Shown here: positions 40,560 through 49,440 of the stretch, in pieces
Layout: each line of letters begins with the position of its first letter
Numbering within the stretch: position 1 is the first letter of the stretch
DNA from: JANPIX01 sp031425195
Lineage (GTDB): Bacteria; Pseudomonadota; Alphaproteobacteria; Rhodobacterales; Rhodobacteraceae
Reading direction: 5' to 3'
Assembly: GCA_031425195.1 (NCBI GenBank)
Contig: JANPIX010000026.1
Coordinates: 186,001 to 250,000, forward strand
Length of the DNA stretch: 64,000 bases
Notes under the pieces: model-generated
Told to the model about the DNA's origin: nothing
The model's input: the letters and a program-made list of their open reading frames with translations, nothing else
The model's database searches: none
Program-made: the position numbers and the translations under genes

Positions 40560-42929
40560 TCAATTCAGTGCCGACCAGACACGCGATGGTGTCAGGGGCA
40601 TGTCGATGTGAACCACGTCTGTGCGGCCGTTGCGGTGCAGCGCGTCGATGACTGCGTTCACAAGGGCCGGTGGCGAACCGATCGCCCCCGCCTCGCCACA
40701 GCCTTTCACGCCCAGCGGGTTGTGCGTGCAAGGCGTGATGCAGGAATGGTCAACGGTGAACATCGGCAGATCATCGGCGCGCGGCATGGCGTAATCCATG
40801 TAAGACCCGGACAGAAGTTGGCCGTTTTCATCGTAGGTCGTGTTTTCCAGAAGCGCCTGACCGATGCCCTGTGCCACCCCGCCATGCACCTGCCCTGCCA
40901 CGATCATCGGGTTCATCACGTTGCCGAAATCATCGGCGCAGGTAAACGCCTCTACCGTGACCTTGCCGGTTTCGGGGTCAACCTCCACCTCGCAGGAATA
41001 GGCCCCGGCGGGGTAAGTAAAGTTGGCGGGATCGTAGAAGGCCGTTTCCTCCAGCCCCGGTTCCAGCGTTTCAAGCGGATAGTTGTGCGGCACATAGGCC
41101 GAGAACGCGATCTCGCCGAATGTCTTGGCCTTGTCGGTGCCTGTCACACTGAACTTGCCATCTTCAAAGACGATGTCACTTTCGGCGGCTTCGAGCATGT
41201 GGGCCGCGATCTTGACGCCCTTGGCGATGATCTTGTCGACGGCCTTGGTCATGGCCGTGCCGCACACCGCCAGACTGCGGGAGCCGTAGCTGCCCATGCC
41301 GAAGGGGATTTTCGACGTGTCACCATGCACGATGTCGATGCTGCTTGCGGGGATGCCGAGTTTGTCCGACACGATCTGCGCGAACACCGTCTCGTGGCCC
41401 TGCCCGTGGCTGTGCGCGCCGACCATGACGCTGATGTTGCCGGTGGCGTTGACGCGCACCGTGGCCGCATCATAAAGGCCGACCCGCGCGCCAAGTGCGC
41501 CGACAAGGGCGGAAGGTGCGATGCCGCACGCCTCGATCCAGGTGGACAGGCCAAGGCCGCGCCATTTGCCGCGCGCAAGGCTTTGGGCGGCGCGCCCCTC
41601 GAACCCGGCCTTGTCGGAAAGTTCGATCAGTTTATCGAGCGTCGCCTGATAGTTGCCCGTGTCATAGACCAGCGCCACCGGCGTGGTGTAGGGGAACATG
41701 TCGGTGGTGATCAGGTTCTTGCGGCGCAATTCCCATGGGTCAAGGCCCAGTTCGCGGGCGGCCTTGTCGATCACGCGTTCCAGGCTGTAGGTCGCTTCGG
41801 GCCGGCCGGCACCGCGGTAGGCGTCGACGGGGGCCGTGTTGGTGAACACCGCCTTGACGTTCACATAGACAAGCGGTGTCTTGTACGGCCCGGCCATGAG
41901 CGTGCCGTGCAGGAATGTGGGCGTGACGGTCGCAAAGTTGGACAGATAGGCCCCAACATTGGCCTTGGTTTCGGTGCGAACCGCAAGGAAGGTGCCGTCC
42001 TTGTCGAGCGCAAGCTGGATTTTCGTCACATGATCGCGGCCATGCGCGTCGGACAGAAAACTTTCCGAGCGGCTGGCCACCCATTTCACCGGGCGGTTGA
42101 GCGCCTTGGCGGCAGCAAGCACCGCCGCTTCCTCGCCATAGTGATAGATCTTGGAGCCGAAACCGCCGCCCACATCGGGGGCGATTACGGTGAGTTTGTT
42201 TTCGGGAATGCCCATCACGAAGGCCGCAATCAGAAGGCGCGACAGGTGGGGGTTCTGGCTGGTGGTGTAAAGCTTGTAGTCGCCCGTGCCGCTGTCATAG
42301 TCGCCGATGCTGGCGCGCGGTTCCATGGCGTTAGGGACCAGACGGTTGTTAACCAGTTCAAGCGTTGTGACATGGGGGGCGGAGTGGAAGGCCGCGTCGA
42401 CGGCGGCGCGGTTCGCCTCGATCCAGCCCCAGTCGAAGCAGACATTGTTTTCGATCTTGTCATGCACGCGGTTGGACGGATCGGCGATGGCCGTGTCCAT
42501 GTTGATGATGGCGGGCAGTTCGGTGATGTCGGCGTCGATCGCCTCGGCGGCGTCGCGGGCCTGATCTTCGGTTTCGGCCACGACGACGGCATAGGCATCA
42601 CCCACATGGCGGACCTTGCCATGGGCCAGCACCGGGCGCTTGGGTTCCTTCATCGTCTCGCCACCGCGCGACTGGACAAGCCAGCCTGCCGGATTGCCGC
42701 CCATCGCCGCGAAATCGGCCCCCGTCATCACGGCCAGAACACCGGGCATCGACTGCGCCACGCTGGTGTCGATGCCGTTGATCCGCCCATGCGCCACGTT
42801 CGATCGCACAAAGCAGGCATAGGCCTGACCGCGCAGGTTGATGTCGGCGGTATAACGTCCCTTGCCGGTCAGAAACCGGATATCCTCGCGCCGCACTGTG
42901 CTGGCGCCGATGCCACCATCTTTAGGCAT
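40560..42929 (-). CDS. coxL: Form II CoxL-type molybdenum subunit
   Basis: The product is 789 residues from the ATG at 42929 with GGAGGGAACG upstream. It is the large catalytic subunit of the xanthine-oxidase family. The active-site loop at 370-376 is AYRGAGR, which marks form II, whereas true form I CO dehydrogenases carry AYxCSFR with the Cu-binding cysteine. DVGGGFGSK (252-260) and GCGEAGAIG with the presumed catalytic E746 bind molybdopterin. Form II enzymes have uncertain substrates; CO oxidation is not assured. No coxD/E/F accessory genes are in the window. Confidence 0.88.
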   Translation of the reverse strand: MPKDGGIGASTVRREDIRFLTGKGRYTADINLRGQAYACFVRSNVAHGRINGIDTSVAQSMPGVLAVMTGADFAAMGGNPAGWLVQSRGGETMKEPKRPVLAHGKVRHVGDAYAVVVAETEDQARDAAEAIDADITELPAIINMDTAIADPSNRVHDKIENNVCFDWGWIEANRAAVDAAFHSAPHVTTLELVNNRLVPNAMEPRASIGDYDSGTGDYKLYTTSQNPHLSRLLIAAFVMGIPENKLTVIAPDVGGGFGSKIYHYGEEAAVLAAAKALNRPVKWVASRSESFLSDAHGRDHVTKIQLALDKDGTFLAVRTETKANVGAYLSNFATVTPTFLHGTLMAGPYKTPLVYVNVKAVFTNTAPVDAYRGAGRPEATYSLERVIDKAARELGLDPWELRRKNLITTDMFPYTTPVALVYDTGNYQATLDKLIELSDKAGFEGRAAQSLARGKWRGLGLSTWIEACGIAPSALVGALGARVGLYDAATVRVNATGNISVMVGAHSHGQGHETVFAQIVSDKLGIPASSIDIVHGDTSKIPFGMGSYGSRSLAVCGTAMTKAVDKIIAKGVKIAAHMLEAAESDIVFEDGKFSVTGTDKAKTFGEIAFSAYVPHNYPLETLEPGLEETAFYDPANFTYPAGAYSCEVEVDPETGKVTVEAFTCADDFGNVMNPMIVAGQVHGGVAQGIGQALLENTTYDENGQLLSGSYMDYAMPRADDLPMFTVDHSCITPCTHNPLGVKGCGEAGAIGSPPALVNAVIDALHRNGRTDVVHIDMPLTPSRVWSALN

Positions 42930-42989
42930 ATCGTTCCCTCCTTTGCCGGGCACATCAGGTGTGTGCCACACAGCGTTGACTATGAATGA

Positions 42990-43475
42990 TTATTCAGCAG
43001 CGATTGCGGCGACATGCTGGCCGGATGCGGCCATGACGGCGCGGACGATGTTGTGATACCCGGTGCAGCGACAGATGTTGCCTTCCAGATGGTGCCTGAT
43101 TTCAGCCTCAGTCGGACGGGCGTTGACGGCAAGAAGTGCGGCCGTGGCCATCACCATGCCGGGCGTGCAAAAGCCGCATTGCAGGCCGTGATGATCCTGA
43201 AACGCCTGCTGGATCGTGCCAAGCGATCCGTCGGCCTCGGCCATGCCTTCGACGGTGCGGACCTGTGCGCCTGCCGCATCTTCGGCAAAGACAGTGCAGG
43301 ATTTCACCTGAAGCCCGTTCAGAAGAACTGTGCAAGACCCGCACTGGCTTGTATCGCAGCCGATGTGCGTGCCGGTCAGGCCCAGCCCTTCGCGCAGATA
43401 GGACGACAAAAGTGTGCGTCCTTCGGTTTCCGACGAAACGGTCTTGCCGTTCACTGTCATCGTGGTTTTCGTCAT
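42990..43475 (-). CDS. coxS: CoxS-type [2Fe-2S] subunit
   Basis: The product is 161 residues from the ATG at 43475. A plant-type [2Fe-2S] cluster is bound by C40, C45, C48 and C60 (IGCDTSQCGSC...KSC), and the second by C100, C103, C135 and C137 (QCGFC...ICRC). It transfers electrons from the molybdenum subunit to CoxM. It overlaps nothing; coxL starts 60 bp after its stop. Confidence 0.93.
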   Translation of the reverse strand: MTKTTMTVNGKTVSSETEGRTLLSSYLREGLGLTGTHIGCDTSQCGSCTVLLNGLQVKSCTVFAEDAAGAQVRTVEGMAEADGSLGTIQQAFQDHHGLQCGFCTPGMVMATAALLAVNARPTEAEIRHHLEGNICRCTGYHNIVRAVMAASGQHVAAIAAE

Positions 43476-43513
43476 CGAACCCTCCCCCATTGGGATCAGC
43501 GCATCCTTCCGGA

Positions 43514-44044
43514 TCAACTGATCAAACGTTTGAACCATCCTTTTTTGACGGGTGCGGAATCTGCGTCCCCGTCGGCCATCGCCTCGGCCACATCGTCATC
43601 GCCGGAGCCTTCGACGGCATCCTGAAAGCGGGTGAAGAAATCATCTGCCATCTTGCGGGCAAAGCCGTCGATGATGCGGCTGCCCAGTTGTGCGATCTTG
43701 CCACCGACCTGGGCATCCACCGTGTAGGACAGGCGCGTACCTTCGCCCGAAGGCACAAGCGTCACATGCGCGCCACCCTTGGCATAGCCCGCGACGCCGC
43801 CTTTTCCTTCGCCGGAAATGGTGATCGATGTGGGTGCCACGATGTCGGACAGATGCACAATCCCGGCAAAGCGCGCCTTGACCGGACCGACCTTTTGTAC
43901 CACCACCGCCTCGTAGCCTTCGGCCACGCTGCCAGTCATGCTTTCGCAACCGGGGATGCAGGCCTGCAAGACCTGTGGATCAAGGATGGCCGCCCAGACA
44001 GTGGCCGGGTCGGCCTTTATCTCGCGTTCGTCGGTCAGTTGCAT
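43514..44044 (-). CDS. coxG: CoxG-like protein
   Basis: The product is 176 residues from the ATG at 44044, with GGGGGAGGAACC upstream. It belongs to the CoxG/SRPBCC group, with ADPATVWAAILDPQVLQACIPGCESM at the N-terminus and VDAQVGGKIAQLGSRIIDG near the C-terminus, the hydrophobic-ligand fold found in cox clusters and implicated in membrane association of CO dehydrogenase. It is first in the cox gene order and follows the kinase gene by 45 bp. Confidence 0.88.
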   Translation of the reverse strand: MQLTDEREIKADPATVWAAILDPQVLQACIPGCESMTGSVAEGYEAVVVQKVGPVKARFAGIVHLSDIVAPTSITISGEGKGGVAGYAKGGAHVTLVPSGEGTRLSYTVDAQVGGKIAQLGSRIIDGFARKMADDFFTRFQDAVEGSGDDDVAEAMADGDADSAPVKKGWFKRLIS

Positions 44045-44089
44045 GGGTTCCTCCCCCAAGGGCGACTATGACGCAACGGGTGGCTTTGG

Positions 44090-45922
44090 CTATGTGACCT
44101 TGGTCGTAGGGGCGGCGGGGGAAACCGGGTCGGGGGCAAGGGGCAGCGTGACCCAGAATACGGTGCCCCGGCCCACCACGGACCGCAGGCCAAGCCCGTG
44201 GCCCAGAACGGAACAGGCCCGGTCTACGATGGCCAGACCAAGCCCCATGCCTTCGGATGCCGAGGCAGGCGCATCAAGGCGGTGGAATTCCTTGAAGATG
44301 TTGGCCTGTTCCGCCAGCGGTATGCCGATGCCGGTATCCCAGACCTCGATCCGCGCCTGCGTGGCTGCACGCCGCACGCCCACCAAGACACGGCCCTGCG
44401 CGGTATAGCGAAGGGCATTGCCGATCAGGTTCTGCACGATGCGGCGCAGATAGGCGGGGTCGGTGGCCACCCTGACGGCCGAAGGGCGGATGGTGAGACG
44501 CAACCCCTTGGCCGCCGCAATCGCGCCGAACTGATCGCGCAGCGGGCCAAAAATCCGGTCAATCTCTACCGGGCCAACCGAGGTGGCCGCCTGACCGATT
44601 TCCAGTTTCGACATGTCCAGAAGGGCTGCCAGCAGATCATCGACGGAATCGAGCGCGACCTGCGCCTTGTGCAGGGCACTTCGTGCCGCATCGTCGCGGC
44701 TGTCTTCGGCAACCGAGGCGATGAACAGTTTGGCCGCCGACAGCGGTTGGAGCAGATCATGGCTTGCCGCCGCGACAAAGCGCGAGCGGCTTTTGTGGGC
44801 GCGTTCGGCATCGGCCAGCGCGTCTTCCAGCTCGTTGGTGCGGGCGGCAACCCGCGCCTCCAGCGTTTCATTCGCGGCACTGAGTGCGGCGATGGCGCGG
44901 CGTTCTGCCGTGATGTCCGAAAAGCTGAGCACAAAGCCACCGTCGGGCATTTCCTGACCGAAGGCCGACAGGATCAGATCAGGGCGGCGCGTCATCTCGA
45001 AACTCAGGGGCGCGCGGCCCGGGCCGTTCTGCACCCATGCCACCAGATCGCGCGGGCCAAGACCGGGGCCAAAACGCGCGTCGGCGCGAAACCGGGACAA
45101 CAGGCTGTCGAAATCCTGACCAAGGCGGAGCCTGTGCGGGGGAATGGCCATCAGCGTGGCAAGGCGCTGGTTCCAGCCGACAAGGCGGGCGGCACTGTCA
45201 AAGATGCAGACCCCCTGTGCCAGATGTTCGAGCGTGGCGCGGATCATGCTTGCCTGCGTGTCGAGCATGCGGCCGCGTTCCTGCCGTTCCAGCCGGATCA
45301 GATCGGTTACATCGGTTTGCAGGATCACCGTGCCGCCGTCTGATGTGCGGTGTTCACTGATCTGCAGCCAGCGGTCGCCGGTCAGGCGGACATTGAACAT
45401 GACGTGGTTGTCCTGATGCCGCCGGGTGCGCAGCATCACCCAATCCTGCGCCGTATCGCCTTCGGGCAGTTCAAGATGGCGGGACAGGCTGACAAGCTGC
45501 ACATAGGTGTCGAAGGTCAGGCCGGGTTTGAGCGCCGCGCGCACATCCGACATCTGCAGGCCAAAGCGGGCGTTGCACATGACCAGAACATCGGACGCGT
45601 CGAACAGGGCGAACCCTTCCTGCACAGCCTCGATCGCGTCGGCAAGGTTGCGGCGGGCGCGTTCCGTCTGTTCGTTGGCCCCGGCAAGCCGCAGGTTGCT
45701 TTGATCAAGCAGCGTCAGCGCGGTATCGAGTTCGCGGGTGCGCGCGCCAACCTGATCTTCCAGCAGCGCCGCGCGTTGAAACTGGGCATAGGCGGCCCCG
45801 CTGTCATCGGTGATCTGTTCCACGCGGCGCATCAGCGCCTCGGCGATGGTCAGCAGTTTTTCGTTCTGGCGTTCCAGCGGGTCGGTCGGATTGATGAGGC
45901 TGTGGTTGAGGTGCGGTGCCAT
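44090..45922 (-). CDS. PAS-containing sensor histidine kinase next to FIST protein
   Basis: The 610-residue soluble kinase has a coiled N-terminus (~20-95), two PAS-type regions (~97-205, ~230-340) and a second coiled stretch. HisKA has H388 in AAASHDLLQPLSAAK, and HATPase motifs are IGNALRYTA, DTGIGIP and GMGLGLAIV. No membrane segment and no receiver domain are seen, so it likely phosphorylates the nearby regulator. Its ATG follows the FIST stop by 1 nt. It is transcribed toward coxG. Confidence 0.85.
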   Translation of the reverse strand: MAPHLNHSLINPTDPLERQNEKLLTIAEALMRRVEQITDDSGAAYAQFQRAALLEDQVGARTRELDTALTLLDQSNLRLAGANEQTERARRNLADAIEAVQEGFALFDASDVLVMCNARFGLQMSDVRAALKPGLTFDTYVQLVSLSRHLELPEGDTAQDWVMLRTRRHQDNHVMFNVRLTGDRWLQISEHRTSDGGTVILQTDVTDLIRLERQERGRMLDTQASMIRATLEHLAQGVCIFDSAARLVGWNQRLATLMAIPPHRLRLGQDFDSLLSRFRADARFGPGLGPRDLVAWVQNGPGRAPLSFEMTRRPDLILSAFGQEMPDGGFVLSFSDITAERRAIAALSAANETLEARVAARTNELEDALADAERAHKSRSRFVAAASHDLLQPLSAAKLFIASVAEDSRDDAARSALHKAQVALDSVDDLLAALLDMSKLEIGQAATSVGPVEIDRIFGPLRDQFGAIAAAKGLRLTIRPSAVRVATDPAYLRRIVQNLIGNALRYTAQGRVLVGVRRAATQARIEVWDTGIGIPLAEQANIFKEFHRLDAPASASEGMGLGLAIVDRACSVLGHGLGLRSVVGRGTVFWVTLPLAPDPVSPAAPTTKVT

Positions 45923-45923
45923 G

Positions 45924-47066
45924 TCATCGCCCCGGCGGGTAAAGGGCCACGCCCGTCATCGTCTGGTTGACGTGCATCGCGTTCAACTGTTCGCCGTAGG
46001 TGGAAAACCCGGTGACGCGGTGCTGGCGGAGCAGGTCAGAGATGGCCCCAGTCATCTGTTTCTCCATCGCCTCCATCCGGCGCAGGATGCAGTCGGCGGC
46101 GAGAATGGCCAAGGGCGCACCTTCGGTGGACAGGGCGGAAAGTTCGCGGTCCAGATGGGCCACCATGTTCTGCGGTTCGGCCACTGTCAGGACCAGCCCT
46201 TCGTCGATGGCGGAAAAAAAGATCAGATCGCCGTTGGCCGCGACACGCTGGATCGCGCGCACATGATGCGTGCCGCCGATCCGCACGACAAGAGGATGGG
46301 CCGCGAAGGTGAAAGTGGTCAGTTGGGCGGGGTCTTTGCCCAAGAGGCGGGCGTATTCGCGGGCAGCGGGTTCCGCATTGATCTGGCGGACGATGCGGCG
46401 GCGGGGGTCGGCCTCGGTGACCACCATGCGGCGGTCGGTAGGCAGAAGGTGATCAAGGTTGAACACGCGGGCGCGGCAATCGGAGCGGATCATCGCGAGG
46501 ACGGCGGCATTCCGATGCAATTTGCCGCCGTGCAGGATGAACGTCTCGCGAAAGCGGGTGCCATCCCCCGCCGAACCGCCGAACATGGGAACCGGCCCCA
46601 TGCCGAGTGCGAGAGCCGAGGTCAGTTCATCTTCGCGGACCGACAGGCCGTCCACCATCAGAAACGCGAATTCATGGGCAAAGTCCGGTCTGTGCAGCGC
46701 AAGGTTCTGGCGCGACCGGATCAGGCTGCCGATCATGCCCTGCCTGTCGATCGCGCCAAGATCGGCGAAGAACAGCACATCTGCCGCAAAATGCGCGCGT
46801 GACAGGCCAACCGCCACCACCTGCCCTTCGGCATAGCCTTCGGCCGAAATCTCGCCCGCCGTGGTGCAGCCGATCAGCGTCACGCCATTGAAGGCGCGGG
46901 TCAGGGACTGCGTCAACAGCGGCAGGTCAGCCTCGGGCGACAGGAACAGGATCACGACGGCAAACGGCCCCGGGCCAAGTGCATAACGTAGTTTCTGGGC
47001 GGCGTCGGGGTCCTGCGCCGATACATGGGCGCGGGCCACGATCTCGGTCTGGGGGGTGGGGGTCAT
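45924..47066 (-). CDS. FIST-domain sensory protein
   Basis: The 380-residue protein carries FIST_N (~30-215), with GCTTAGEISAEGYAEGQVVAV, FLMVDGLSVRED and MFGGSAGDGTRF, and FIST_C (~225-360), with EYARLLGKD and GFSTYGEQLNAMHVNQT. The FIST pair is proposed to sense small ligands such as amino acids. It is translated between the response regulator and the kinase, with 9-bp and 1-bp gaps, so the three form one signalling unit. Confidence 0.88.
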   Translation of the reverse strand: MTPTPQTEIVARAHVSAQDPDAAQKLRYALGPGPFAVVILFLSPEADLPLLTQSLTRAFNGVTLIGCTTAGEISAEGYAEGQVVAVGLSRAHFAADVLFFADLGAIDRQGMIGSLIRSRQNLALHRPDFAHEFAFLMVDGLSVREDELTSALALGMGPVPMFGGSAGDGTRFRETFILHGGKLHRNAAVLAMIRSDCRARVFNLDHLLPTDRRMVVTEADPRRRIVRQINAEPAAREYARLLGKDPAQLTTFTFAAHPLVVRIGGTHHVRAIQRVAANGDLIFFSAIDEGLVLTVAEPQNMVAHLDRELSALSTEGAPLAILAADCILRRMEAMEKQMTGAISDLLRQHRVTGFSTYGEQLNAMHVNQTMTGVALYPPGR

Positions 47067-47075
47067 AACCCTGCC

Positions 47076-47756
47076 CTAACCGTTTTCCGGCATCAGGGAC
47101 GTAAAGCTCGCCTCGTTCGCCATCAGAACCGCCTGCGTGCGGCTTTGCACGCCCAGTTTGCGCATGATGGCGGTGACATGCGCCTTGACGGTGGTTTCGG
47201 CGATGGTCAGATCAAAGGCAATCTGTTTGTTCAGGCGGCCTTCGCAGATCAGTTGCAGGATGCGGGATTGCTGGCGCGTCAACAGCGCGAGCCGTTCCAG
47301 CGCCACTTCGCGGGGGGTGGCGGGGGCAGTGGGATCGGCTGCGGGGACATAGCCTTCGGGGACATAGATCTCGCCCCGGCGCACGGCATCAAAGGCGGCG
47401 CGCAAAACTTCGCGGCGGGCGGATTTGGGAACGAACCCGGCGGCCCCGGCGCGCAGGGCGGCCCCGACCACGCGGTTGTCGGCAAGGCTGGACACCACGA
47501 CGATGGGCACCGCACCCACCGCACCCTTGAGGCGGATCAGACCGTCAAGACCGCTGACATCGGGCAGGTTCAGATCAAGCACCACCACATCGGGCGGGCC
47601 AAGGCTGTCGATCCGGTCAAGCGCCGCGCCAAGCCTGTCCACCGTATCGACGCGGGCAATCCCCGCCACGGCGCGCAGCGTCATGGCGAGGGCGTCGCAG
47701 AACAGGGGGTGGTCATCGACGATGAGGGCGGACTGGAACGATCTGCTGTTTGTCAT
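47076..47756 (-). CDS. LuxR/NarL-type response regulator
   Basis: The 226-residue regulator has an N-terminal receiver with acidic pair DD at 14-15, phosphoacceptor D61 in VVVLDLNLPDVSG, S/T at ~90 in VVSSLADNRV and K at ~110 in PKSARREVL. The C-terminal LuxR helix-turn-helix reads LTRQQSRILQLICEGRLNKQ followed by TVKAHVTAIMRKLGV. It starts the regulator-FIST-kinase unit, 52 bp after pgm. Confidence 0.9.
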   Translation of the reverse strand: MTNSRSFQSALIVDDHPLFCDALAMTLRAVAGIARVDTVDRLGAALDRIDSLGPPDVVVLDLNLPDVSGLDGLIRLKGAVGAVPIVVVSSLADNRVVGAALRAGAAGFVPKSARREVLRAAFDAVRRGEIYVPEGYVPAADPTAPATPREVALERLALLTRQQSRILQLICEGRLNKQIAFDLTIAETTVKAHVTAIMRKLGVQSRTQAVLMANEASFTSLMPENG

Positions 47757-47808
47757 GGGACAAGATTAGCGCCCCATGTGCCTTGGCCGCAATCGTCTTG
47801 TCATCACG

Positions 47809-49440
47809 TCAGGTGATCACGTCGGGCTGGTCGCGTCCTGTAAACTCCGCGATCCGCGCCAGATGTTGTGCGGCGCGGATGATGGGGGCCAATGCGGTTT
47901 GCGGATCAAGGCCGAAATGGCGGGGGTCAGCCTCGTACCGTTCCAGATAAAGCCGCAAGGTGGCCCCTTCGGTGCCGGTGCCCGAAAGGCGCAGCACGAT
48001 GCGGCTGCCATCCTGAAACAGGATGCGCACGCCCTGCCCGCGACTGACCGAGCCATCCACCGGATCGGTATAGGCGAAATCGTCGGCGGCATCGATGACC
48101 ATCCCTTCCACCGTCTGCCCGGCGAGCGTGGGGAGCGTCGCGCGCAGCGCCGCCATCATGGCATCGGCCTTGTCGGTGGCAATCGCCTCGAAATCGTGGC
48201 GGCTGTAGAAGTTGCGGCCAAAGGCAGACCAGTGCGAGGCCAGAATGTCGGCCACCGGTTCATCGCGCACGGCCAGAATGTTGAGCCACAGAAGAATTGC
48301 CCAAAGCCCGTCCTTTTCGCGCACATGGTCGGAGCCGGTGCCAAAGCTTTCCTCGCCGCAAATCGTGGCGCGACCTGCGTCCAGCAGATTGCCAAAGAAT
48401 TTCCAGCCTGTCGGCGTTTCGAAACTGGGGATGTTCAGGGCGGCGGCGACGCGGTCGGCGGCGGCACTTGTGGGCATCGACCGGGCGATGCCCTTCAGGC
48501 CGCTGCGATACCCCGGTGCAAGGGTCGCGTTTGCGGCAAGAACGGCAAGACTGTCGGACGGGCTGACATAGATGCCGCGACCGACCACCATGTTCCGGTC
48601 GCCGTCGCCATCCGAGGCCGCGCCGAAATCGGGGCCGCCGGGCGAAAACATCTCGTCCATCAGCGCCTTGGCCCAGGTGGGATTAGGGTCGGGATGCATG
48701 CCGCCGAAATCGGGCAGCGGCGTGGCGTTGACCACGGTGCCCCTTTCCGCGCCAAGCCGGCGTTCCAGAATTTCGACGGCATAGGGGCCGGTCACGGCGC
48801 ACATGCTGTCCATGCGCATGCGGAAGCCGCCTGCGAACATGGCGCGGATGGCGTCGAAATCGAACAGCGTTTCCATCAGGGCGGCATAGTCGGCCACCGG
48901 ATCAACGACATCGACGATCATGCCGTCGAGCGTGACCTGCCCGATGCGGCCCAGATCAATGTCGGGCGCATCCGACATGCGGTAGGCGGAAATCGTTTGC
49001 GTGACGGCGAACATCGCCTCGGTCACCTGTTCGGGGGCGGGGCCACCGTTGGGCATGTTGAACTTGATGCCGAAATCCTCGTCCACGCCGCCGGGGTTGT
49101 GGCTGGCCGACAGGATGATGCCGCCGTCCGTCTTGTTCAGGCGGATCAGGTGGCTGGCTGCCGGTGTGGACAGGATCGCCCCCTGCCCCACGATGACGCG
49201 CGCGGCACCGTTGGCTGCCGCCATCTTCAGGATGATCTGGACCGCCTGATCGTTGAAAAAGCGGCCATCCCCGCCCAGAACAAAGGTCTTGCCCGTGGCC
49301 CCGCCGATGGCATCAAAGATCGCTTGTACGAAATTCGCAAGATAATGCGGCTCCATGAACACGCGGGTCTTCTTGCGCAGGCCGGAGGTGCCCGGCTTTT
49401 GCCCGGCGATGGGCTGGGTGGGAATGGTCTGATGGGTCAT
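47809..49440 (-). CDS. pgm: Phosphoglucomutase
   Basis: The product is 543 residues from the ATG at 49440, whose ATGA overlaps the glgX stop. It interconverts glucose-1- and glucose-6-phosphate. The phosphoserine is S113 in LSASHNPGG; the metal site is ASDGDGDRN; sugar-binding GEESFGTGSDHVREKDG follows; and the phosphate-binding RLSGTGTEGA lies near the C-terminus. It is the last gene of the glycogen operon and links it to glucokinase. Confidence 0.96.
   Translation of the reverse strand: MTHQTIPTQPIAGQKPGTSGLRKKTRVFMEPHYLANFVQAIFDAIGGATGKTFVLGGDGRFFNDQAVQIILKMAAANGAARVIVGQGAILSTPAASHLIRLNKTDGGIILSASHNPGGVDEDFGIKFNMPNGGPAPEQVTEAMFAVTQTISAYRMSDAPDIDLGRIGQVTLDGMIVDVVDPVADYAALMETLFDFDAIRAMFAGGFRMRMDSMCAVTGPYAVEILERRLGAERGTVVNATPLPDFGGMHPDPNPTWAKALMDEMFSPGGPDFGAASDGDGDRNMVVGRGIYVSPSDSLAVLAANATLAPGYRSGLKGIARSMPTSAAADRVAAALNIPSFETPTGWKFFGNLLDAGRATICGEESFGTGSDHVREKDGLWAILLWLNILAVRDEPVADILASHWSAFGRNFYSRHDFEAIATDKADAMMAALRATLPTLAGQTVEGMVIDAADDFAYTDPVDGSVSRGQGVRILFQDGSRIVLRLSGTGTEGATLRLYLERYEADPRHFGLDPQTALAPIIRAAQHLARIAEFTGRDQPDVIT

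Noticed and set aside
40266..42989. 907-codon plus frame opposite coxM and coxL
   Set aside because: It crosses two real minus-strand genes and their junction, and reads as His/Gly/Val-rich shadow sequence.
47757..47808. Gap between pgm and the response regulator, considered as a promoter region
   Set aside because: No convincing -35/-10 pair is visible in 52 bp, so neither separate promoter nor read-through can be claimed.
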